Source: an uncultured Bacteroidales bacterium (lineage in GTDB: Bacteria > Bacteroidota > Bacteroidia > Bacteroidales > Bacteroidaceae). From it: DNA of 32,505 bases. Made by a program: the position numbers and the translations under genes. Shown piece after piece: positions 6,465 through 14,712 of this stretch (position 1 is the first letter of the stretch; every line of letters begins with the position of its first letter). The notes beneath the pieces were generated by a model. That model saw only the letters and a list, made by a program, of their open reading frames with translations, did not search any database and was not told the origin of the DNA. The DNA lies in contig CACYOC010000031.1 in the NCBI GenBank assembly GCA_902775975.1, positions 1-32,505 on the forward strand, in the 5' to 3' direction.

Positions 6465-9400
6465 TTACTTTTTGCGTATCAAAAATACACTTTTACCTTT
6501 TAGCGTCACTTCGTGTTTTGCAGATTGGAGGCGAGTAAGGCTACCTGTTTTTTCATCGACTTGTTCCACTAAGTAAGTACCTTTGTCCAATGCAACGGTG
6601 TGAGGAGCGTCTGAAAGCTTGTAGAAAAGCATGCCTTCCGGACCTTGTAACAGATAGACACCTTCAGCGGGACAAGCCGCAGGCCGCATCGTGGCAATCT
6701 GTTGTAGAACATGGTGATCAGTGATGGGAATGGCAGCGCAGGAACCTCCTGCCATCAGTGATGCCCAGCACATTTCAGGATGCTTCTGAGCTGAGTAAAT
6801 AACGGCCTTGTCGGGATATTGCTGACGATACTCCGCAACAGCGCGATAGGCATCCTCGAAGCGAACACTACCTGTGCGGATTTTTCGCAGATACTGGCGT
6901 TGTGCCATGTTGACACCTCCGGGAGGCGCATACTCGCCTTTATTGTGGTAGAACCACTGCTCGATGTCGATAATATCTACAATCTTTGAACGGATGGGGT
7001 CTTTCAGTATGGCATCCTGAACATCTTTGTTCACCGCCAAGTCCACGAGAACGTCTCCGTTCTCCTGCTCCCATTCGGCGATGATATCCAACCAGAATTG
7101 TACAAACGCCAAAGGACCCGTGAACTCCTCGCCGATGGAGTGAATGACGTTAGGCTGTCCCTTGAAAGCATCCAACGATTGGCGGATGTACTGTCGGTGC
7201 AGTTGGCGCAGGGTGGGGTTGTTGACGTCGTAGAACAGCGTAGCTGTGAAGATGCGCTTATCGCCCGTGAAGTTGACGGGTTCGAGGAATGGCGTGCCGT
7301 TGATGTTATTAGCAGTACGCCACGGGCAATCTACCCAGTGTGCTCCCGCCTCCAGAATGTTGTGCTGGAAATAGTGCTGGTTCTTCAGTAGCAGACCAAT
7401 GCCCTCGGTCTTCTTGGCAAACTGTTGCAGGCGCCAAAAGTACCACTTGTTCAGCGTTGTGAGGTCGTACTTCGACAAGCCGTCCCATGCCAAAGACCCT
7501 TCCAACCTCCCCTGTTTAGGGGCGGCTTCTGGATCTCCCCCTAAGCAGGGGGAGTAAGAGAGGGTCTTACCAACACGGGCAAAGGGTTGTTCGTAGAAAG
7601 GCGCCCAGACGTCACCATCCTTGCGGCGAATGCGCTCGTGGTCATCCCGGCGGCGGTCGGTCCACAGTCCGTAATTCTGACTGAACAGTAGGGTGTGGCT
7701 GCGCTGCATCTGTACGATGACGCTATCCACACGGTCGGTACCGCCTGTCTCTTCGTAACCTGGAACAAAACGCGTCAAGGCATACTTTGCCTTTGCCATA
7801 GCTGCATCAGTAGTGCGCCCGTTCCACCAAGGAGTCTGGTGCTTGCCGCCTACCAGCACTGCTCCGTCCTTGGTCAGCCAGCCGTTTCGCAGAGCATAGA
7901 CGGAATGTGGGGGCACGGGGGTACGAGGGTGAGGGGGTACGAGGGTAAAGGGGTGCGAGGGAGTGGTGTCGCCTTCGAAGCGAGCGGAGTCTATCCATTG
8001 CCGTAGCGTAAGGCGGGGTTTTAAAGCCTCCTCAGCCATCTGCATCGCGACTTCGATAGTCGGTGATGATGAAGCGTTGGTGTTACGCTCCAACACGCGG
8101 CACTGCTTCTTGATGACATCTATCTTTGTATCGTGATGAGTGGCTGTCAGTCGCTTCTCTAATTGGTCGGCAAACAGCGAGTAGGGCTGTACGTGTTCGT
8201 TCATCTGCCCGTAATCGCCATTACCGTGAATCTGTCCCCAGCAACCATAGCTGACGTTACGCTGCAGCGTGTCGGGCTGGTAGCAATAGAGTCCTGAAGC
8301 TGTCGATTGCCACATGGTGCTGTTCACCGTGCTCCAGCCAGCACCGAACTTTTCCAGTTCCCAGTTCTTGAAGACGATGTCGTTGCCATCGATATTGACA
8401 ATATCGAAAAGAATGCCTGGAGCCCAAGAAGAGATAGCTCCGCTGGGTCCGAAGGACTCAAAACTTTCGCACTGCACGAAGGCGTTAGGACCAGGTGCTG
8501 TGTGGCCTACGGCGAAGTCGTTGATGCCGTGTTCGGAGTAGCAGCGCTGAAAGAGCACCTTCTCGCCCATGGTCAGGAAGGTCCGCCGACGGAAGCCTCC
8601 CAGTTCGGAAATAGGAGCGAACGACTGGCAGTCCTCTATTGTAATCTGTTGTGCTGACTTCTGTACGACGACGGCAGAGCCAGCGAAGTGGCGGAAGTTA
8701 ACCATGCGCACCCAACAGTCTTCGACATCAGCAACATAGACGCCGTCCCAACAGTGACTCTCATCCATAGGCAGTGACTGGTCGTAGTCAGAAAGTAATG
8801 TCAGGTTTTCTACGCCACATTCGCTGATGAGGCCCTTCTGCTCATAGACCAGTGCTTTAGCACCGCCCCATTGCTTGCTGATGTCGCAAGTGATAGGAGC
8901 GTCCAAGGTGAGGGTGTTTCCGTTGATGGCTGTAACGGTGCGGTGCCATTTCAGGTCGATGTCGCCAGGATGCCACGCCCAATAGCCCATGCGTTTTCCT
9001 CCGCCAAACGACTGGCAGTTCAAGGAGGTTATCCACTCCAGTGTGGAGGGGCGCCAGATGATGAGGCGCGAGCCTTGTTTCAGGGCGGATGAACCGCCCT
9101 GTAGGGTGATGGAAGTGTCGCCGGCTTTAACATCGGAAACGGTCAGCGTATCCTTCACGATAAGGTTACGCGTACCTTCTATATATATAATGGCACCACG
9201 GTCGTAGCCTCTTTTGCGGAGCAGGGTCTTTTCACGCCCCATGCCACGAAGCACCACACCGCTGGTGCGGATGCGCAGTGGTTCGTTGAGTGTGAAAGTG
9301 CCTTCGCCCAACAGGACGGCACCGCGCAAACCTGTCTGTTTGTTGGGCTTCTGCTGACTGACAAAATCAATAGCAGCCTGCAGGAGCGCAGCATCGTCCG

Positions 9401-9554
9401 CACCGGAAGGTTGCACATAAGTGACGACCTTGGCGGAAGGGATGGGTTGTTCGGAACGATGATAGCCACAATACGAGTAATCCATCGGCACCTCTTGAGC
9501 TGCCGATGGAATTACTAATAGTGCGGTCAAAAAGCCAATGAGTTGTCTTTTCAT
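6465..9554 (-). CDS. Exported pectate-lyase-like beta-helix protein with DUF6298-like C-terminal domain
   Basis: A 1029-residue protein with a signal peptide (cleavage near A19 in SAAQ). Residues about 40-480 look like a right-handed parallel beta-helix of the pectate lyase superfamily, with repeated short strands, GVVLRGMGREKT and many DC/DG turns. Residues about 570-960 form a second domain with TIM-barrel-like motifs (IHSIGEEFTG, VDIIDIEQWFYH, KAVIYSAQKHPEMCWASLMAGG) recalling DUF6298 proteins of pectin PULs. A short beta-sandwich-like tail follows. Two repeat-derived segments interrupt it in frame: residues about 532-550 (proline-rich, octamer array) and about 664-687 (palindrome). It is last in the operon with the PL1 lyase and DUF3826 genes. 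A role in cleaving pectic side chains is inferred; the catalytic residues are not known to me. Confidence 0.75.
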   Translation of the reverse strand: MKRQLIGFLTALLVIPSAAQEVPMDYSYCGYHRSEQPIPSAKVVTYVQPSGADDAALLQAAIDFVSQQKPNKQTGLRGAVLLGEGTFTLNEPLRIRTSGVVLRGMGREKTLLRKRGYDRGAIIYIEGTRNLIVKDTLTVSDVKAGDTSITLQGGSSALKQGSRLIIWRPSTLEWITSLNCQSFGGGKRMGYWAWHPGDIDLKWHRTVTAINGNTLTLDAPITCDISKQWGGAKALVYEQKGLISECGVENLTLLSDYDQSLPMDESHCWDGVYVADVEDCWVRMVNFRHFAGSAVVVQKSAQQITIEDCQSFAPISELGGFRRRTFLTMGEKVLFQRCYSEHGINDFAVGHTAPGPNAFVQCESFESFGPSGAISSWAPGILFDIVNIDGNDIVFKNWELEKFGAGWSTVNSTMWQSTASGLYCYQPDTLQRNVSYGCWGQIHGNGDYGQMNEHVQPYSLFADQLEKRLTATHHDTKIDVIKKQCRVLERNTNASSSPTIEVAMQMAEEALKPRLTLRQWIDSARFEGDTTPSHPFTLVPPHPRTPVPPHSVYALRNGWLTKDGAVLVGGKHQTPWWNGRTTDAAMAKAKYALTRFVPGYEETGGTDRVDSVIVQMQRSHTLLFSQNYGLWTDRRRDDHERIRRKDGDVWAPFYEQPFARVGKTLSYSPCLGGDPEAAPKQGRLEGSLAWDGLSKYDLTTLNKWYFWRLQQFAKKTEGIGLLLKNQHYFQHNILEAGAHWVDCPWRTANNINGTPFLEPVNFTGDKRIFTATLFYDVNNPTLRQLHRQYIRQSLDAFKGQPNVIHSIGEEFTGPLAFVQFWLDIIAEWEQENGDVLVDLAVNKDVQDAILKDPIRSKIVDIIDIEQWFYHNKGEYAPPGGVNMAQRQYLRKIRTGSVRFEDAYRAVAEYRQQYPDKAVIYSAQKHPEMCWASLMAGGSCAAIPITDHHVLQQIATMRPAACPAEGVYLLQGPEGMLFYKLSDAPHTVALDKGTYLVEQVDEKTGSLTRLQSAKHEVTLKGKSVFLIRKK
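7496..7565. repeat. Palindromic element inserted in frame
   Basis: Two GC-rich palindromes, CCCCT-gttt-AGGGG (within 7506-7522) and CCCCCT-aagc-AGGGGG (within 7535-7554), are inverted copies of each other, and the outer ends ACCCT (7496-7500) and AGGGT (7561-7565) also match. The element encodes about 23 residues (SYSPCLGGDPEAAPKQG and neighbours) without breaking the frame. Confidence 0.75.
7906..7962. repeat. G-rich octamer array inside the coding sequence
   Basis: Imperfect 8-bp units such as GGGGGTAC, GAGGGTGA and GAGGGTAA recur across about 57 bp. On the coding strand they give a Pro/His/Thr-rich linker (HPFTLVPPHPRTPVPPH) between the beta-helix and the C-terminal domain. Confidence 0.7.
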
Positions 9555-9567
9555 ACCGTGAGTGTTT

Positions 9568-10236
9568 TTATTGCTTTTTCTTTGCTTCTTCTATTCGTTT
9601 GTACCAGCCTTCGCGCTCTTTCACCAGGTCGTAGCCACGCTGCGACAGCCAGTTGTTGATGCGACCCTTGTACTTGCCGAACCAGCCGTGCTTGGCATTA
9701 GAGTTCTCGGCATCCATGGCAAATTCGCGGGCTTCTTTCAGCCATGCCAGAATCTGGGCTTTCTCCTCCTCCTTCAGTGAGGGTATCATGTCCAGATGGG
9801 CTTGATAAGTCTTGGGAACGACGCCATAAGTCATGCCGTCCTTCACAGCCTCAATGCCTGCAGCGTCAAGGTAAAGCGACAGATTTGCCTCCAGTTCGAA
9901 GTGGTGCTTGTAGAGTTCTGCATCGCGACGACGCTCAGCAGCTTCGATGATGCGTTGGCGGCGACCCTTGCCTTGTATGGAGTCCTTGGCATATTGCTTT
10001 TTCGCTGCGCACGCTTCGTGGATGGTATTCAGTAGGAAGTAGCGGTTGGCAATGATGTTGCGTACGTTTTCCGCCTTGTGTGCGTCAGCGATGTTCATGC
10101 CATCGACAATCTTCTGCGAGCGCTTCATGATGCTTGCCACATAGGCTGTATCCAAGCCCTCAGTCTTCAGGGCCACCTGGGCATAAAGCGGCAGGGCGAG
10201 CAGCCATAATACAGCTGCATACAAAACCTTCTTCAT
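9568..10236 (-). CDS. Exported DUF3826 family protein
   Basis: A 222-residue protein with a signal peptide (cleavage near A19, LYAQ) and a mostly helical mature part. It contains the YGVVPKTYQAHLDMIPSLKEEEKAQI stretch and the conserved HGWFGKYKGRINNWLSQRGYDL block near the C-terminus that I associate with DUF3826 proteins, which accompany pectin-degrading enzymes in Bacteroidetes. The biochemical role is unknown to me. It starts three bases after the pectate lyase stop codon and ends 13 bp before the beta-helix gene, so all three form one operon. Confidence 0.75.
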   Translation of the reverse strand: MKKVLYAAVLWLLALPLYAQVALKTEGLDTAYVASIMKRSQKIVDGMNIADAHKAENVRNIIANRYFLLNTIHEACAAKKQYAKDSIQGKGRRQRIIEAAERRRDAELYKHHFELEANLSLYLDAAGIEAVKDGMTYGVVPKTYQAHLDMIPSLKEEEKAQILAWLKEAREFAMDAENSNAKHGWFGKYKGRINNWLSQRGYDLVKEREGWYKRIEEAKKKQ

Positions 10237-10239
10237 AGC

Positions 10240-12012
10240 TTACATCAGTTTTCCCTTTGCGGCAAGGGTGTCGTAGTTGTTGTTCAGGTTACGCCAGTCG
10301 GTCTTGCTGCTGGGATTGATGCCGTTGATGTATTTCTCGATGTTGGTATAGCCGTCACCATTGCAGTCGCCATTGGCATCGCTGGGGTCGTTGGGGTTCA
10401 ATCCGAACTGCTGCTCCCACTCGTCAGGCATACCATCCAGGTCGCTGTCCTTATAGGGCTCCCAAGCCTTGTACTCGGGATAGCCGCCCATCTGTCGGGG
10501 ATCGGTGATGATACCCTGCTTATAGGAATCCTTGGGCAGGCGACGATACTTGAACAGACCATCTGCGCCCATAGACTTCTTGGGGTGCAGACCCCACATA
10601 TCACCGTAGGGATTCTGCTTCACGCCGGTCTTCTTTTCTATCTTGGCCAGCTGCTTCTCGTAATCCTGGACATAATAGGCCTGTCCTGTGCGAACCTCCT
10701 CACAGATGCGCTGGTCCACGATATCACGGCAGGGGATGTTAGCTCCCACATTGGCAAGAACCCACTCGTAAGCCTGCTCGGCACCCATAATCTTAACGAA
10801 AGGCATAGCAAACGGCTCGTCGGAACGCATCACTGCCTGCTCCGTGGCATCAATTTCTCCATCCTTGTCGGCAGTCTGAATACCGCCATTCCAGTTGTCC
10901 TTCGTTATCTCGGGATAACCCTCCATGATATTGCCCGTAGCATAGATACGACCGAACTGCTTGAAGGGGAACAAGCCCTTTGAGCGGCTCTCGGCCTTGG
11001 TTATACGATGACCCACAGGACTGTCCTTCGGTGTCAGAGGACCTGGCTTGTAGTAGTTGTTGATGAAGTTGAACATCGACTTGTACTCACCGCCGTCTGC
11101 CACACGGTGAACCCAGTTGTAAGTCACGTTGTTGACGAAGTTGAACACGCCAGCCCAACCGATGCTGGGGTTACGACCCGTATTGTCAGCCCACAGGTTG
11201 CGCATGAAAGTGGTGTTCTCGCCACCGATGGTAGAGCCAAAAGCATGGTTCCAAGTGTCAAGAGCCTTGGCAGAGATGGTGTTCTGTATGGTAACGTTCA
11301 CCGTCGGTTTCTTCTCCATAGGCTTGCCGTCGTGCATGTCGAACATATGACGGTAGAATGAGATGTTCTCATCCAAGCCCCACTCGCACGAGCAGTGGTC
11401 AATCATGATGTTGCCGACAGGATTGCCACCGAACGAGTCTTCACGGTTGGTCACCAGCGTCTCGCCACGACGGAAACGCATATGACGCACAATGACGTCG
11501 TGGGTATCCACCTGGAACGACTCGCCGGCAATGCATACACCCTCTCCCGGAGCCGTCTGTCCGGCAATAGTGATATAAGGAGCACGGACGTAGATGGGTG
11601 ACTTCAGACGGATGATGCCACTGACGTTGAACACGATGATTCGTGCACCGCCCTGCTCACAAGCCCAGCGGAACGAGCCGGGGCCGTCGTCATTCAGGTT
11701 GGTAACAGTCAGCACCTTGCCGCCGCGTCCGCCAAAGGTATACATTCCACCCCCCTCAGCACCGGGGAAGGCAGGAATCTTAGCCTGTTTCAGATCGTAG
11801 GGCATACCAGCCCAGGGCACGTATGGACGTCCTGCCTTAGCCTCTTCCACCACGATAGGAAAAGCCACCTCCCAAGCAGAGTCAGCATGAGCCTTCCATT
11901 GTTTCTTCTGTTGGCTAATCAACTGTTTGGCTTCATCAGTCAAATCAGGATACTGCGCACTGGCTGTCAGCGTTATAGTCAAGGCAACAGCCATCATCAA
12001 AATCTTTTTCAT
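10240..12012 (-). CDS. Pectate lyase, polysaccharide lyase family 1
   Basis: A 590-residue exported enzyme expected to cut polygalacturonate by calcium-dependent beta-elimination. The signal peptide ends near A19 (TASAQ). The PL1 core runs from FPGAEGGGMYTFGGRGG through TNLNDDGPGSFRWAC, ITIAGQTAPGEGV and RHMRFRRGE to the DHCSCEWGLDENIS region, consistent with a parallel beta-helix. The last 90 residues hold calcium-binding loops of the thrombospondin type 3 kind (DSDLDGMPDEWEQQFGLNP, DANGDCNGDGYTN). It is first in the minus-strand operon; no clear TAnnTTTG promoter was found upstream, so control may need an activator encoded elsewhere. Confidence 0.9.
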   Translation of the reverse strand: MKKILMMAVALTITLTASAQYPDLTDEAKQLISQQKKQWKAHADSAWEVAFPIVVEEAKAGRPYVPWAGMPYDLKQAKIPAFPGAEGGGMYTFGGRGGKVLTVTNLNDDGPGSFRWACEQGGARIIVFNVSGIIRLKSPIYVRAPYITIAGQTAPGEGVCIAGESFQVDTHDVIVRHMRFRRGETLVTNREDSFGGNPVGNIMIDHCSCEWGLDENISFYRHMFDMHDGKPMEKKPTVNVTIQNTISAKALDTWNHAFGSTIGGENTTFMRNLWADNTGRNPSIGWAGVFNFVNNVTYNWVHRVADGGEYKSMFNFINNYYKPGPLTPKDSPVGHRITKAESRSKGLFPFKQFGRIYATGNIMEGYPEITKDNWNGGIQTADKDGEIDATEQAVMRSDEPFAMPFVKIMGAEQAYEWVLANVGANIPCRDIVDQRICEEVRTGQAYYVQDYEKQLAKIEKKTGVKQNPYGDMWGLHPKKSMGADGLFKYRRLPKDSYKQGIITDPRQMGGYPEYKAWEPYKDSDLDGMPDEWEQQFGLNPNDPSDANGDCNGDGYTNIEKYINGINPSSKTDWRNLNNNYDTLAAKGKLM

Positions 12013-12201
12013 ATCGATATGCGTTTAGTTAATTTTATTGTAAGACGTACATCCTTTGTTTTTGTCGCCACGATAAACTTTTTTTATGATTTTAACTGCA
12101 TTTTTCCTGTGAGAACGAAAAAAATACGCAAAATGAAGAAAAAAATGAGGACAATGATGACAAAAGGAGTGCTAAAACGTCTTAAAGAACGTGAAACTAT
12201 A

Positions 12202-12209
12202 TAGTTTTG
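12202..12209 (+). promoter_or_regulatory. Possible -7 element of the SusC/SusD operon
   Basis: TAGTTTTG fits TAnnTTTG, but no TTG is found at the expected distance upstream, as often seen for activator-dependent promoters. It ends ten bases before the ATG at 12220. The whole divergent intergenic region (12013-12219) is AT-rich and presumably holds the control sites of both operons. Confidence 0.4.
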
Positions 12210-12219
12210 TAGCTACTAA

Positions 12220-13113
12220 ATGAACGAACTAACATTAAAAAAGTGCCTGTTAACGGGTGTTTTCATCATGTTGTCGGCATGGTTCTCTCCTGTGTCTGCC
12301 CAACAGTATCGGGTGGCCGCGTGTGACTGGATGATGTTGAAGCGTCAGAAGTTGGGCGAGTTCCAGCTGGCGAAGGACATCCATGCGGATGGCATTGAAA
12401 TGGACATGGGACCGCTGGGAAAGCGCGAACTGTTCGAGAACAAACTGCGTGACGAGCACTTCCAGCAGCTCTTCCGCCGTACTGCCGACTCGCTGGGTAT
12501 AGCGGTACCCTCGATGGCAATGTCAGGATTCTTTGCTCAGAGTTTTCTGACACGTGCCAACTACCGTGCATTGATAGAAGACTGTCTTCGTTCCATGGAG
12601 GTGATGGGCGCCAAAGTCGCTTTCCTTCCTTTGGGAGGCAGCGGCAACGAATGGAAAACGCCTGGCGAGGCTCACGACGAGATGGTGCGACGGTTGCACG
12701 AGGTGGGTGAAATGGCGCTCCAGCAAGGTAAGACCATCGCCATCAGAACAACTCTTGACGCACGCGCGAACCTTATATTATTAAAAGAGGTCAACAGCGA
12801 GGGCATCAAGATTTACTTCAATCTGCAGGATGCCGTTGACCAAGGACTTTGTCCCTGCAAGGAACTGAAGACTTTAGGAACAAAGAATATCGCGCAGATT
12901 CACGCCTCGCTGACCGATAGCGTCACGCTGGACGAAGACCCCCGTATTGACCTGCATAAGGTCAGGAAGACCCTCGATAAGATGGGGTGGAGTGGATGGC
13001 TAGTTGTGGAGCGCAGCCGCAATGCCAAGGATGTTCGCAATGTCCGTGGCAACTTCGGTCGCAACGTTGCTTACCTGAAAGAGGTGTTCCTTGACGAAAA
13101 GAAGAAAGAGTAA
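12220..13113 (+). CDS. Exported sugar phosphate isomerase/epimerase-like TIM-barrel protein
   Basis: A 297-residue protein with a signal peptide (cleavage near A27, PVSAQQ) and the xylose-isomerase-like TIM-barrel fold: DGIEMDMG early, YFNLQDAVDQG, IAQIHASLTD and GWSGWLVVERSRN later, with His, Glu and Asp at the usual barrel-mouth positions. Export means the name isomerase/epimerase of sugar phosphates is probably wrong for it; related exported proteins act on modified sugars or are uncharacterised. It leads the plus-strand operon, 67 bp before the lipoprotein gene. No Shine-Dalgarno is visible. Confidence 0.75.
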   Translation: MNELTLKKCLLTGVFIMLSAWFSPVSAQQYRVAACDWMMLKRQKLGEFQLAKDIHADGIEMDMGPLGKRELFENKLRDEHFQQLFRRTADSLGIAVPSMAMSGFFAQSFLTRANYRALIEDCLRSMEVMGAKVAFLPLGGSGNEWKTPGEAHDEMVRRLHEVGEMALQQGKTIAIRTTLDARANLILLKEVNSEGIKIYFNLQDAVDQGLCPCKELKTLGTKNIAQIHASLTDSVTLDEDPRIDLHKVRKTLDKMGWSGWLVVERSRNAKDVRNVRGNFGRNVAYLKEVFLDEKKKE

Positions 13114-13180
13114 TCCCTAACAATAAATAAACAATAGACGTGAAACTAAAAAGTAATAATAACTTAAAAACAAATTGCTT

Positions 13181-14683
13181 ATGAAAAAACTACAATTTCT
13201 GGCATGGCCGAAACTTTGTACTGCAGCGCTCTTAGGAGCAGGTGCATTGTTCATGGCATCATGTGCGCAAGACGGCTATGACGACAAGGAGTCTTGGGAA
13301 ACTTCTGTTAAGAACACCCAAATGGTGAGTCCGTCAACAGATGGCATTAAGGTTTCTTCGAGTGCCGACGGTTTGACGATGAACATTGTGTGGACTGTCG
13401 TTCCGGGAGCAGGTGGCTATCAGTTTGACTTGTACAATGTGAACGATACCGACAATCCCGTACTCGTGATGAGCCGCAAGGTGGATGGTTGCTCTGTGGA
13501 GGGCGTTCCCCGTGAAGAAGATACTAACTATCGTTTGGAGCTGAAGACGTTAGGTAACTCCTCGTTAGGTAATACAGATGCTACAAGCACTACCGTGAAG
13601 GCTTTCACGACCTTTACTCCGACTTACAAGACCATTCCTAACGGAACAGAGTTGGTTGCATGGTTTGCTGAGAATCCTATTCCCGATTCCAACAGCGACA
13701 CCTGGAAGGAATTCCGCACGGTGAACGAGTTGGACGCTGACACCATTTACTACGACTTGGAAGCTGGTGGTGCCTATACACTCGACGGTCTGCTGGACTT
13801 CAAGGGTCATAAGGTAGTGCTGCGCTCTAACAGCAAGACCAACCAGGCCACGGTCACTTATGGTGCGGAAGGTGAGATTTCTATCGACCAGTGCTTCGGA
13901 TTGAAGTACTTGGTATTCAACTGTGGAAATACTTCGAAGGATATCATCACGACCAGTGCTACGCCAACTACCACTGCCGACAGCAAGGGTTTCTACATCA
14001 TTGAAGACCCTGTAGGTGTTCAGAACTGTACTTTCAACGATGTTCCTAACAGTCTGATAGGCGGTGCCAAGATTTCTGACACTAACAGATTCTGCATCAA
14101 GACCTTCCTGCTGAACAACTGTGTTGTCAAGCTGAAGACCAGTGACAAGATGTCCAGCACGGCTATCATCAACATGTATAAGAACCGCGGTTTCATCAAT
14201 AGCCTGACCGTCCAGAACTCTACCTTCTATAACACTTCTGAGTTCCAGGCTAAGTACTTCATCCAGTACGAGAACAACATGAACTGCAATCAGTTGGAGA
14301 ACAAGCTGTCGAACAGCTATGTGACCATTAGCAACAACACCTTCTACAATGTGGTGAAGGGTAATCAGTTCGCTAACTGGAGTGGTATCGGTAACAAAGG
14401 TGTAACCATCTACAACGTCAAGTCGAATATCTTCGTTGACTGCAGTATTGAGGGACAGATAGCTCGTCGTATCATCGTTAACAAGAACAATCCTGAGATG
14501 AACTTCGCTTACAACACCTACTATCTGGATGGTACTGATACCAGCGAGAAAGAGGCCAGCTACGACACTGGTATAATTCTCAAGAGCAATCCTGGCTTTA
14601 AGAATGCTGCTGCTGGCGACTTTACCATCAGCGGTGACGACCAGCTTGCCAATCAGACTGGTGACCCACGCTGGATTAAATAA
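13181..14683 (+). CDS. Surface lipoprotein, DUF4957/DUF5123-like, of a pectin PUL
   Basis: A 500-residue lipoprotein with lipobox MASC (C28) followed by acidic residues (QDGYDD), resembling the Bacteroidetes surface-export signal. Residues about 35-140 form a fibronectin-III-like sandwich (YQFDLYNV, NYRLELKTLG). Residues about 170-430 are a beta-helix-like region with VTISNNTFYNVV, and the C-terminus (YNTYYLDG, SNPGFKNAAAGDFTI, TGDPRWIK) matches the DUF5123 pattern seen in pectin loci. It likely binds or presents glycan on the cell surface; this is inferred. The ATG at 13181 begins a canonical MKK signal; a TTG six bases earlier is ignored. The next gene is susC, 29 bp on. Confidence 0.8.
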   Translation: MKKLQFLAWPKLCTAALLGAGALFMASCAQDGYDDKESWETSVKNTQMVSPSTDGIKVSSSADGLTMNIVWTVVPGAGGYQFDLYNVNDTDNPVLVMSRKVDGCSVEGVPREEDTNYRLELKTLGNSSLGNTDATSTTVKAFTTFTPTYKTIPNGTELVAWFAENPIPDSNSDTWKEFRTVNELDADTIYYDLEAGGAYTLDGLLDFKGHKVVLRSNSKTNQATVTYGAEGEISIDQCFGLKYLVFNCGNTSKDIITTSATPTTTADSKGFYIIEDPVGVQNCTFNDVPNSLIGGAKISDTNRFCIKTFLLNNCVVKLKTSDKMSSTAIINMYKNRGFINSLTVQNSTFYNTSEFQAKYFIQYENNMNCNQLENKLSNSYVTISNNTFYNVVKGNQFANWSGIGNKGVTIYNVKSNIFVDCSIEGQIARRIIVNKNNPEMNFAYNTYYLDGTDTSEKEASYDTGIILKSNPGFKNAAAGDFTISGDDQLANQTGDPRWIK

Positions 14684-14712
14684 ACTATTGTGAAAACTAA
14701 AACAATCAAGAT

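Noticed and set aside
12013-12219. Riboswitch or small RNA in the divergent PUL intergenic region
   Set aside because: AT-rich, with no conserved fold or terminator-like hairpin that I can recognise.
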